Under the pieces are notes generated by a model that saw only the letters and a list, made by a program, of their open reading frames with translations, did not search any database and was not told the origin of the DNA. Both the position numbers and the translations under genes were made by a program. Below are positions 1-9,472 of a stretch of DNA of 22,399 bases, piece after piece. The stretch's first letter is position 1. Each line of letters begins with the position of its first letter. The stretch lies in contig BRYA01001360.1 in NCBI GenBank assembly GCA_030267965.1, positions 1 through 22,399 on the forward strand, in the 5' to 3' direction. Source of the stretch: Triparma columacea. Its lineage: Eukaryota > Sar > Bolidophyceae > Parmales > Triparmaceae.

Positions 1-2
1 TC

Positions 3-101
3 CTTGGGGGCGACCCCGAGGCTTCCAACCGGAGCCCCCCGTCGTGTCGGACTGACAGGGCCGCCGCCATGAACGCATTTTTGAAGGTTTCCCCGAACTA
101 A
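3..101 (+). CDS. Possible 3' end of a gene cut by the left window edge
   Basis: One forward frame is open from the window edge to a TAA at 99-101 and would encode about 32 residues ending in MNAFLKVSPN. It is Ser/Pro/Arg-rich and no family is recognisable. An internal ATG at 69 sits in a GCCGCCGCC context, so the piece could instead be a tiny upstream ORF. A 99-base open frame in GC-rich DNA is expected fairly often by chance. This is recorded as a candidate only. Confidence 0.2.
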   Translation, partial: LGGDPEASNRSPPSCRTDRAAAMNAFLKVSPN

Positions 102-455
102 CAAGATTATACTGTGGGGCTCGGTTTTGTCAAATAATCAATTCTGGGCGGTTTTGTGTAATCGCGAATCCCTTAACTCACACAACGATGGTGTCTGTTG
201 TGCAAAAGCAGACCAGAATAGAGAGGTTATTGTCGGATCTCCTTGACATCGGAGACCAAATGTACGTAAATAAGACGGTCATTAACACCCTTTCGTAGAT
301 GAACTCAGTGGATTTGACGCCATATCGTTTCGGCTATAGTTTTTCACTATTTTTGCTCGAAAAAGTTCAACCTGGTTGCTAACAAACTCCAATTTCATAC
401 AATCCCTCTCCCTCGTCTGATTCTCGACCCTCCTCCCCTCCCAGCAACAATCTAC
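102..455. other. Intergenic/5' leader region with a 36-codon small ORF
   Basis: This stretch precedes the first complete gene. It holds a short forward ORF at 188-298 (ATG to TAG) whose product starts MVSVVQKQTRIERLL and looks moderately protein-like. No splice path joining it convincingly to the downstream gene was found: the only internal donor and acceptor pair would give an intron of about 33 nt, shorter than any other in the window. The last 60 bases before the start at 456 are C/T-rich, as before several other genes here. No clear promoter element was recognised. Confidence 0.3.
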
Positions 456-3400
456 ATGTCAGACTCCGACGACTTGGAAGACCCTGAGAAGAAGGTGAGC
501 GAAATTAATGTCATCTGTCATCGCATGCATCGTCTTTCATCTAAACCTTTTCTGCTTGTTTCGCTCGCCGCAGAAAAGAAGGATTCACTTTTCGCCGACC
601 CATTCGCCGGACGTTGGGGAGGATGAAGTAGCCTTGTCGACGGGAGGAGGCGCAGCAGCCACTCAGGGTGGAGGACCTCCAGGAGCGGCTGCTGCGCCTC
701 CTCGTAGTCCACCCGGAGGAGCTCCAAGAGCCCCCCCGCCAGGATCATCTGCTGGACCTCCTCGTGGTGCGGCCGGAGGACCTCCAAGAGCCCCCCCGCC
801 AGGATCATCTGCTGGACCTCCTCGTGGTGCGGCCGAGACCGCCGCAAACCTCCCCTCCTCCTCTCTCCCTGCAACCCACCTCCCGCCCCCTGCATCCATC
901 CCACCCGCCACAAACCCCACAAACTCTTCTGACTCTGTAGACGACGATGATGTCGCTGATGAAGCAGCAAACTATCCCGACTATGAAGACGACGATGGTA
1001 TCGCCGATGAAGAGGCCCTAAAAAACATCAAAATCAACCTCAAAGATGACCAGCAGCTTTTTGAACTCCTCAAGGCTTACGTGACAATATTCAAAGAAAT
1101 GATGTCACCTACTGCTGCAAAAAAAATACTCCTCCAACACTCTAGTGAAAACCCCGCGCGTAGAGCGGAACTCGACGCTATGCTCGAAAAGGAGGGTATT
1201 GAAGGAGTATATTTCAAGTGGCCATTTGCTACAGCAGCCTTCAACACATTCTTCCCTTCCGACGCCACAATAAGACTGCGTAGCTCGTTGGAAGAGACTC
1301 TTGCAACGACTCCTAGGAAGAAGTTAGTTGAAGGCCATGTTGAAGTGAGTCGGGTCATGTTAGGTAAGAGTGTTATCGTTGAGCGAGGCAGTCGACGCAT
1401 GAAACTAACACACACAATGTGCAGCCATGGTCGCAAGCTTCTTTCCTCACCTTTTCAAGATAGCGTACACAATATTGCTGGAACATTCATTTGAGGCGTG
1501 CGCGAAACCATTCCTAAAGAAGGCGCTCGTTTATTATATTGTTCACAAGGGCGAAGAAACGGGCTTGGGGGAGGGGGAGGAGGAGGTCATAGAGTCCTTC
1601 GAGGAGACACTCGTCAACCAGGCTCACAGCAAGACGTTATCAACGAAGAACATAAAGTTCGAGTATCTCAATCTCGACAACGTACTGGTATTCCTCGAGT
1701 GAGTTACCTTAACGACAACAGAAGACGAAAGCCCTCACTAACACTAACGCACTCACACCCATTTGTAGGACTTACCCCACCGATATAGATTTCCAGAAAC
1801 TGAGCAGGACGAATGGACCCGTTGTCATGTACCGGCTTGGCAAGAAGGTGCCGAAAAATATCAACCCCTTCCTACAACAACCCAACCCCTTCGACCAGCG
1901 TTTCTCCCAATTCTCCCACGCTGAGGACTTCCTAAGCAGGGTCCAGGGCGAGAACCCCCAGAGAGAGGACGAGTCCAACGATGTCTATGCGAACAAGATG
2001 AGGTGTGCAAAGAACGAGGCGTACAAGAAATTGAAGGACACGTTCAAAGTTCCGAAAGATGGGATCCCAAACTCCGCCTGGAACGCTTCTTCCTTTGGCT
2101 CATTCGTAAGCTGCCTCTCCCAGACGATGTCTCTTGCATCCATGTATTATTTCACTTTGGCGTACCCTGATGACCAAGAACTCCTCGACAAGATATTGAA
2201 ATATTTATACGCTTGCGAGGGCTCCCCCTCCAACTCCCACCAAGCATCATCCGTCTATGTCGCCACTGCAGAATGGGAGAAGCTTAAGCCGTACGATGCC
2301 GAGCGCTTGAAGTTCAATACAGAGGAATTCTTTGGTCTCACTCAAGAGGCTGCCCGACACTCCCCCGAATGGCCAAAAAGTTGGTTGCGGAAGTGGCATA
2401 AACGTTACATGAAGCAGGTGCCCCCTGAAGATGTGGGGAATGATGACATCGACAATAACGTTCACACCAAAGACCCCTTATATCTCATGCTGAACAATGC
2501 AATTTTGAGAACCATAGTTGACGGCTCCTCAAAGTACAAGGCGAGGATGAGTGATACAAACGTGAAGGGTGTCAAGATTGAGAATATTCGTAGGCCCCTG
2601 CCTGATAATATAGAGACGGTGAAAGCGTGGTTCAAAGAAGCCAGCAAGGATGTCTCCTCTGCCCCCGCCGCCCTCCCCCGCGCGTGGTTCGAAGAAGCCA
2701 GCAAGACGGACGTCTCCTCTGCCCCCGCCGCCCCCCCCCTCGCCGCCCCTGTAATTCAGCCTGCTGCGACTGCCCCTGCTGCGGCTGCCCCTGCTGCAAC
2801 TGCGGCTGCCCCTGCTACGGCTGCCCCTGCTGTGGCTGCCCCTGCTGCTGCCCCCCTCCCTCCCCCCACCGCCCCTGTAATTCAGACTGCTGCGGCTGCC
2901 CCTGCCGCCCAAAACCCTCCCATACTCTCTGCCGGCTCATCTTTAGACAACGAAGACCTCCCAGATCGATGCGTCATTAATTTCTCATTTGATGGAAAAT
3001 ATAATATGACCAGTCTGATTAGCTTAGGGCTCCGGGCCGGTGCTACGAGGGTGCTGAACGCTATGTTGAGGATTGTTGGGTATTTAACCCGTGCAAAGTT
3101 ACTTCCGGACGCAACTTTAGACTGCCCGGAAATGCGAAATTTGTGGTTCGAGTTTCCGCTTTTTTTGAATGGGGTCCCATCCCATGATTGGACAAAGAGG
3201 GCGGTGGTCACAGCGATGTTGCTACGAATTCTGAAGGGGTCGGGCGCATCGTCGAAGGTAGCTTGGATTGCGAATAGGAAGGATCGCATAAGTGGCTCGT
3301 TTTATAATTTAGCTACTTGGGGAGCTGCGTTCGTGATTTTGCTGATGAAGATTGAGTTCAATTTGTTCACGAACGAGGAGAAGGAGATAAAGAAAGGAGT

Positions 3401-3974
3401 GAAGGACCTTTTCGGAGTCGCGATGGTTGGGAACGGCAAGATTCACGACAGTTTAGTGAGCGTAGGGTGGAGTGCTACACGGGAAGCCGCTGCGAGGCTG
3501 GTCGCGTTTGGGCTGATCCAAAATATTGACAGCCTGGAGATGAGCAAGGACGTTAACAGTTTCGCGACCACGGATTCGATCACAAACACTGTTGACGATG
3601 ATAACATCACGGCGGCTCAAGCAGCTCTGCTAAAAACGAGCCCCTACTCCGGCTGCAGGCTGAGGGAGTGTGGTGACAAGGGCATCGAGATCATTTACGA
3701 AGAGGCCCGCACGTCCAACAAAGATGACCGCACCAACGGAGTTAACAAGCTCAAGGAAGATATTGAAGAGAAGTTTGAGGAGATCAAGCCTTTCGTGAAA
3801 CCGATCCAAGACAGTTTGCAGGAAAGCTTCAGGGAGGATGACCGGTTCAAAAGCTACCATGAGTATTTCCCTCCACCTCGTCAAACAGATGACGAGGTGG
3901 AGGAGATGCGAGGGGACGATGTGGAGAATGAGGACGAGATGATGAGGGGGGGGGGAGAGGGGGGGGGGGTTTAA
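456..3974 (+). CDS. Orphan 1102-aa protein with Pro/Gly/Ala repeats (4 exons)
   Basis: The family is not recognised. The model is join(456..494, 574..1363, 1425..1698, 1769..3974). All three introns are GT-AG and all phases close, giving 1102 residues. The protein begins MSDSDDLEDPEKK. Residues about 61-100 hold two 20-residue Pro/Gly/Ala repeats, and about 135-162 is an Asp/Glu-rich stretch. Two extended regions of ordinary mixed composition follow (about 165-640 and 770-1060), separated by an Ala/Pro-rich linker at about 653-760 in which AWF(K/E)EASK..DVSSAPAA occurs twice. The tail is acidic and ends in Gly. There is no signal peptide or clear membrane span, so it is probably soluble, nuclear or cytoplasmic (inference). 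The exon 2 donor at 1364 (gtaaga) was preferred to gtgagt at 1345 because only the former keeps the downstream frame open. The start has an upstream pyrimidine-rich leader. The exon structure is well supported; the function is unknown. Confidence 0.75.
715..834 (+). repeat. Two 60-nt tandem repeats in coding exon
   Basis: Positions 715-774 and 775-834 are nearly identical 60-nt units; the clearest difference is gctcc versus cctcc near the start. Each encodes a 20-residue Pro/Gly/Ala/Arg unit containing PPGSSAGPPRGAA. A degraded partial unit precedes them at about 670-714. The 60-nt period keeps the frame, so copy-number change would alter only linker length. Confidence 0.9.
2625..2900 (+). 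repeat. Duplicated AWFxEASK segment plus Ala/Pro low-complexity tract
   Basis: A segment of about 57 nt at 2625-2681 is repeated at about 2682-2741 with small changes and a 3-nt insertion. Both copies encode AWF, an acidic EASK block and SSAPAA. They are followed by gctgcccctgct-like short repeats encoding alternating Ala, Pro and Thr up to about 2900, bracketed by VIQPAATAPAA and VIQTAAAAPAA. The tract probably arose by replication slippage and acts as a flexible linker (inference). Confidence 0.85.
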
Positions 3975-4564
3975 TAACTACGACAAGAGCAAAACTCAAA
4001 GGCCGCAAAAGAAACATATGGAGATCGGTGACTCCATGGAAAATAAAACAAAATAAAAAAACACTTCGTCGCTTTTAGGAATCCTTTACCCTACGTTGTT
4101 TTTATAACTAAACGCTTCTAGGGTAGCAAGGGAAGAGGGGAGAGTGAGGTTTGAAGGTTAGTGATACCCCGTTCTTCATAAGTAATGTAAGGAAGTGGGT
4201 TGCTTTATGAGAAACCATTGACTTTCCCCCCCAGCTTCTTACGCCAATTCAACCTTGGGTGTTGCTGACGCGTCAACGTAGATCGCTTTGCAAAAAATTA
4301 ACCCAAATGTTTTACGTTCTTGTGCCCCCAAAAGGAAAATTATTTTCTGAGTTGGCACCTCACCACGAGCAAACTCTGCTCTTTCTTGAACAGTCATTTG
4401 ATTTTCGACACACAACTCAATCAAACACGCTAAAATATAACCCTGATTCTGCACCACTTCAAGTCCATATTTTATCTTCAATACAGACGAATTACACTGT
4501 TATCCAGTAATCCAGCCTCCCCTCTGCATCCCATCTCGACAAGATTCCCCTTCCCCCCCCTAAA
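3975..4564. other. Intergenic region: 3' UTR of orphan gene and leader of reductase gene
   Basis: Only short, unconvincing ORFs occur on either strand here. The left part has an A-rich stretch with an AATAAA; the right part just before 4565 is C/T-rich and ends in a run of C. No RNA gene or repeat was recognised. Confidence 0.5.
4042..4047 (+). promoter_or_regulatory. Candidate polyadenylation signal AATAAA
   Basis: AATAAA lies 68 nt after the stop of the 1102-aa gene and is followed by further A-rich sequence. Position and motif fit a canonical poly(A) signal. How strictly this lineage uses AATAAA is not known from the window. Confidence 0.4.
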
Positions 4565-5865
4565 ATGGGACCTCTAACTCTTTCACCGATGTCATTCCTC
4601 TCCCTTCTCCTTATGCTTTCCCCAATTCACACATTTACATTCATATCCCGTCCCCTCTCTCTCCCCACTTCCCTCAATGCCCCCCTACCCTCAACCACCA
4701 CCTCCCTCAACATGGAAACCATAAAGTGCGACGTTTGCATCGTAGGCGGGGGTCCCGCTGGTTGCACGACCGCCCTTTACACCTCCCGCTCCGCCCTGCG
4801 CACCGTGATCGTCGACAAGAACCCTGACATTGGTGCCTTGGCTGTCACTGGCCTGATTGCAAACTACCCGGGAGTCAAGGGGGACGGGAGCGGGAAGGAG
4901 TTGCTGGATATGATGAGGGGACAGGCGGAGGAGTACGGGGCTGACTACGTGAAGGCGCAGGTTTTCATGATTGGGGTAGATGATGATGAGGAAGATGAGG
5001 ATGGCGGGGTTCCAAGGAGGTGAGTTGGAAGATGAAGGCGAGCAACGCAGTACACTGAAGGGGGCACGAGCCCCCCCCCGATCCTCCCAACTAGTAAGGC
5101 GTGCGAACCGACGCCTAAGGAACCCCCCACTCTTCCCCCAAGCCCCCAACCCCCCAACCCCCGAACCCCCCAACCCCCCAACCCCACAGGATGGTCTACA
5201 CACCCGATGCTGTGTATTCTGCCAAGTCCATAGTTCTCGCTACCGGCGCCATGGGGCGCCCACCGGGTTTCAAGGGCGAGGGCGAGTACCTCGGCAAGGG
5301 TGTCTCCTACTGCGCCACCTGCGACGGCGCTTTTTACGTCGGCGAGGAGGTCGCGGTGGTCGGGGTGGGAAAGGAGGCGGTGGACGAGGCGCTGTATCTG
5401 ACGAAATTCGCAAAGACGGTGCACTGGCTCACGCAAGGGGAGGGACCGACGGATGAGGACGCTATGGAACTCAAGGGGAAGGAGAACGTCAAGCACTGGC
5501 CTAAAACTAGGCTGGTTGAGGTTCTTGGGGATGGCATGGAGGTGAAGGGAGTCAATGTTAAGGTTTTCGGGAACGATTCAGAGCAGGTCATTGACGTGAC
5601 AGGGTGCTTCATATATGTCGCTGGTTCCAAGCCCATAACGGACTTCATCCAATCCTCAAAGATCAAGCTGAACCCCGACGGGGGGGTCTGGGTCGACGAA
5701 GAGATGTCAACAACCGTACCAGGTGTTTACGCGATAGGAGACATTAGAAACACACCGTTCAAGCAGGTCGTTGTAGCGGCGAGCGATGGCTGCGTCGCGG
5801 CGATGGCAATCGAGAAATATATTAAGGGGAGGAAGAAGGTCCGGGTTGATTGGGTCCACGAGTGA
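4565..5865 (+). CDS. Plastid-targeted thioredoxin-reductase-like flavoprotein, probably not NADPH-dependent
   Basis: The model is join(4565..5019, 5190..5865), 376 aa; the split codon AG|G restores the frame. Residues 1-25 form a hydrophobic signal peptide ending SPIHTFTF, followed by a Ser/Thr/Pro-rich stretch to about residue 49, resembling a bipartite plastid presequence. The core starts at about residue 50. GGGPAG at 61-66 binds FAD, CATCDG at 193-198 is the redox-active dithiol of low-molecular-weight thioredoxin reductases, and GVYAIGD at 330-336 is the second FAD motif. In the pyridine-nucleotide domain the expected GGGDSA is GVGKEA (209-214), and the HRRxxxR motif that grips the NADPH phosphate is replaced by VHWLTQGEGP (229-238). 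This pattern, together with ANYPGV and IYVAGSKPITDF, recalls the deeply rooted thioredoxin reductases (DTR) of cyanobacteria and algae, which lack NADPH-binding motifs and are thought to use ferredoxin. Flavoprotein family: very likely. DTR subtype: inference. Confidence 0.88.
5020..5189 (+). other. Intron with C-rich tandem acceptor tract
   Basis: This 170-nt GT-AG intron (gtgagt donor, cacag acceptor) ends in about 60 nt dominated by cccccaac repeats. The tract replaces a normal mixed pyrimidine tract. Splicing joins VPR to MVYTPDAVYSA, matching the usual continuation of the family after the first FAD region. Confidence 0.75.
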
Positions 5866-6334
5866 TGACAAAATTCGTTAATAGGGAGAGCGCAGGGTGG
5901 AGTGTGTTAATAAGCCCCAGGCATGTACATGAAACACAAACCACGTTTTTCAAAACAAACTTACGGGCGACCGGTTTCACAAAAATGTGGGCAACAAATA
6001 AATTCTTCGGCGGTTTTCGGGACTTCACAGATCATCTGATTCTCTGTCCCTTCTGTTGTGTGGCAGATCTCTTTATTCTTAATCCAGATCCAACCAACGA
6101 ACACAGCCACCCCCCCCCCCTCCTACATCAAAGGTTCCCAAGAATCCGCACAGTAATCCTCAACGACAACTCCTCCTATCACCATCAAGAGGCCCATTAA
6201 CAGTCGAGGGACAGCCAGACATTCTTACACCAAAATCTTGTCATCTACTTACGACTCCGCCCTCCCAGTCCCCCCAACGCACACCCCTTACCCACGCACA
6301 TACAAATCCCTCAACCATAGATCCACTACTAGCA
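5866..6334. other. Intergenic region between reductase and K+ channel genes
   Basis: No convincing ORF occurs on either strand. A candidate poly(A) signal for the reductase gene is AATAAA at 5997-6002, 132 nt after its stop. The right half is C/A-rich, with a run of C near 6110-6120, and probably holds the promoter and leader of the channel gene. No RNA gene was seen. Confidence 0.45.
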
Positions 6335-9308
6335 ATGATAGAACCAACAGGTGGAGGCGATGCACCCGTCTCTGGCCCACCCGTCTCTGGTAGAATAGGC
6401 ACAGGACTCCAGCTCCTGCTTCCTTCCGTTACCGAACTTCCATCCTACCGCGAGAAGGAGACGGTCGACCTTCCTGGGGAGGTCGAGGCGACCGGCAGTG
6501 AAGGCGATGGGAGGGGGTCAAGGGCAGGATCGGCAAGGAGTGTAGGAAGCGGTAAATCAAGTAGCTCAAGTAGTATCGGGGACTCGTCGGCAAGCCCTAG
6601 AGACCATAGGTGAGAAGGGTGAAGCAGGCGTTTCTCAAAAGCTTGTGCCGGAAAGAACGAAACTAACTCCCCACACTGTTGTTGTGAACCAGGTTTAGAG
6701 AGCGAAGCACGGGTCGAAATTCAGAACGCCGGTCGATGCGGCAAGAGCGGGAGCGCCAACGGCTCTCAAAATCAACAGTATTGAAGCTCGACCAGAGTCG
6801 GGCGGGGGAGCCCGGGGAGCGGCGCTCTGGGAGAGACCAGATGGGGGAAGAAAAGAATGTGCAAGTCATGAGAAGGAGAAGCTATGACAGCACCTTGTTC
6901 GGACTGGACGTGTTCGAGGGGCTGGAGCAGGACTACAAGGCGCGGCTGAGGAAGGAGAACACCCACCCCATCCTCCGCTACATTCCCGTGATCGACCCAG
7001 CTTGGAAGTTCCAACAGAACCGCGATCTCTTCTCAGTCTTTATCATCCTCTACTCCGTGTACGCGGGAATGTTCGAGTTCGCCTTTGTCCACGACGGCAA
7101 TTTGAAGGCCCAATACCTCTTGATAAAAGTCCTGGACCTCTTCTGCACGATTTACTTTTGGATTGACATTTTCCTTAACTTCACCACTGCCATATATGAC
7201 ACGGAGGACGACCTCATCACGGACAGAAGGAAGGTGAGAATTTGGGCGAGGGGGGAGATATAGGAACGAACCAAGCCGTAGACTGCATCTAACTTGACCC
7301 TTTACTTTTCCTTTCCCTCACCAGATTGTTGTATCTTACATGAAGGGATGGTTCTGGATCGACGTTGTCTCCAACTTGGACATTAACGGAGCCCTCGCAC
7401 TACTCAAGATTCTCCGCTTAGCTCGTTTCCCCCGTATGTTCTTGCGTTGGGCGAACCTGGGAGTTTCCACCATGGCGCTGAACCTGTTTAGAATCCTCAT
7501 CATGACTCTGACTGCTGGCCACTTCTTCGCCTGCTGCTTCTTCGGCGTAGCTGTGCTGGAGAAGCATGGCGAAGATAGCTGGACGAGGAAGGACGCGCTC
7601 TACTTCGAGGAGCAGGTGTCATGCCCCATAGCTCAGAACAACACCGCCGACAACACCTCCGATGTATGCTACGAAATCACTCCAGAGTATGGCCTTGGCA
7701 CCATGTATATCGCGTCGCTATATTTTGCCTATGCCACATTGACCACTGTGGGCTACGGAGACATCTCTGCCACCACAACCCTAGAGAGAGGTGTAGCCCT
7801 GGTGGCCCTCTCCATAGGAAGTGCAATATTCGCAGGAATCGTCGGTACCATGAGCAGCCTCGTGGACACGATGGACGAACTCGAGGAGATGAAGGTGAGA
7901 ATAGGCGAAATGTCATGTCGACCCTCCCTCCACCCTACCATGAATGCTAACCTGTAATTTTTAATCTCTCTTTAACCAATCGCTTCTCTCATTCTCGCAG
8001 CTCAACAAGCTCAAGCACATCCAGCAGTTCATCAAAAGTCACCACTTCCCCGACAACCTTCGAGTAAGAATCAAGAAGTATTACGAGCTCCACTTTCAGT
8101 ACTTGAAGAAGGAGCTCTCTATGCTCGAGGAGCTCAGCCCCGCTCTCCGGCACGAGTGCATGCATCACATTTACGCAAAGATATTAGTCAAGGTGCCATT
8201 CCTGCGGGACTCACCTCAGATCGTGCAAAGCGCCGTGATCGCCTGTGTTCAGCCCATATTATGCTGCAAGAAGGACTATCTTGTGATTGAGGGACAAGTG
8301 CTGAACCACATTTTCCTCGTCGCCTCCGGTGCCGTTGAGGTTATCAACAACAAGGGGCTGGTTTCTAGGACCTACGGGGTGGGATCCTTCTTCGGGGAAA
8401 AGTGCGCCTTCCACAGCCACTACCTGTCGACCGTCTCCTACCGAGCCAAGGTCGACTTGGAAGTGCTCACCATTGAGCGCAACGACTTTGTCGACCTCCT
8501 CAACACCTACGAGGCCTTCGGTGAGACCTTCATGATGATATGCCAGAAGAGGGAGGACCATAAGAAGGGTGACACGCAGGGAGGAACCCGAATGACCGGC
8601 AAGCTCTCCAAGAACGCCGCCAGCATGGTGAGGCCGGTGACACCCCCACCCGGCACCAAGTGGAAGCCACTCAATGTGTCGAACGGTAAATCAGTCTTCG
8701 AGAAGTGTACCACTGACGCGACCATAAGGGTCGACAAGGTCTCGAACGCCGGTGTCGCAGAACTCACCGGCACGAAGAGCAGGATTCACGACGTCTTTGA
8801 AGACGAGAGTTTGCCCGCTTTACTTGATAAGTTACAGTACAACCTAGGTAGCCAGCTGGATGACATTCAAGACCATTTGGATCACCTAGAGGATAGACTA
8901 GAGGACTTAGAGGACTCAAACGGGGGGGGAAGCTCAAACGGGGGGGGGGAGCAGGAGGTATCGCCGCACAGCCCGACAACAGATAACATAAAGTTTCTCG
9001 ATGGAAGCACCGTAAGGAAGCCACAAAGCACCAACACATTAGTGACAGCATCAACTGCTAACAGCGCAGTAAGCTCCAACCAATTGCCCAACACCATCCG
9101 TACCCCGAGAGCCGTGAGAAGGCGCAGCCAGTTAATTCGCATGGATGACGTGAGCGGGTTAGGCGGTACGGAATTAGAGCTAGCGGAGGGCGAAGCCGAT
9201 GCGAGCGAAAGAGCTCGGAGCATTAAAAGACTGATAGCGAGGGAGAACAGCAGGTTCAGATCCGTGCAAAGCCAAAGGAAACTCAATTCTAGCCCTCACG
9301 AGTATTGA
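6335..9308 (+). CDS. Voltage-gated K+ channel with cyclic-nucleotide-binding homology domain (HCN/CNG/EAG superfamily)
   Basis: The model is join(6335..6609, 6693..7233, 7325..7894, 8001..9308), 897 aa, with all phases consistent. Residues 1-200 are a Ser/Arg-rich cytoplasmic N-terminus. S1 is at about 204-223, S2 at 233-258, S3 at 279-292, and S4 at 292-314 with spaced basic residues (KILRLARFPRMFLR). S5 is at about 322-349, the pore filter TTVGYGD at 412-418 (K+-selective signature), and S6 at 426-452. The S5-pore turret has a Cys pair and two N-glycosylation sequons (NNT, NTS). A C-linker leads to a CNBD fold at about 529-636, followed by an acidic coiled coil at about 732-769 (QDHLDHLEDRLEDLED) and a disordered tail. 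The nucleotide-binding cassette region FGEKCAFHSHYLSTVSYRA (593-611) lacks the Arg of the usual PR(A/T)(A/S) motif, so cAMP/cGMP binding is doubtful. It acts in the plasma membrane or another membrane as a tetramer (family knowledge). Confidence 0.92.
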
Positions 9309-9472
9309 TCAGTAACCCTTAATGGAAATAGGGGCACGAAAAAGCATCAATTTTGTCTCCAAACATAAAAGTATTTTTGTATGCGCGTTAGGCGAGCTTT
9401 ATTAGGATACCTTACAGGGCTTCACCCCAAAACACCAACCTAGCTTCTAGCTCAATCAGATTTTTTTTCTTG

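Noticed and set aside
508..573. Extension of the first gene's exon 2 frame upstream of 574 as an alternative start
   Set aside because: The sequence 495-573 has a gtgagc donor and cgcag acceptor, and the short first exon at 456 joins in phase. The hydrophobic peptide from the intron is not needed.
1345..1424. Alternative donor gtgagt at 1345 for the second intron of the first gene
   Set aside because: Joining 1344 to 1425 hits a stop within 13 codons. The gtaaga donor at 1364 restores the long frame.
2627..2980. Forward frame encoding a Cys-rich, metallothionein-like peptide (CCGCPCCNCGCPC type)
   Set aside because: It is the shifted frame of the Ala/Pro repeat (gctgcccctgct) inside the 1102-aa gene. 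The Cys pattern is a by-product of that repeat, and the supported exon uses another frame.
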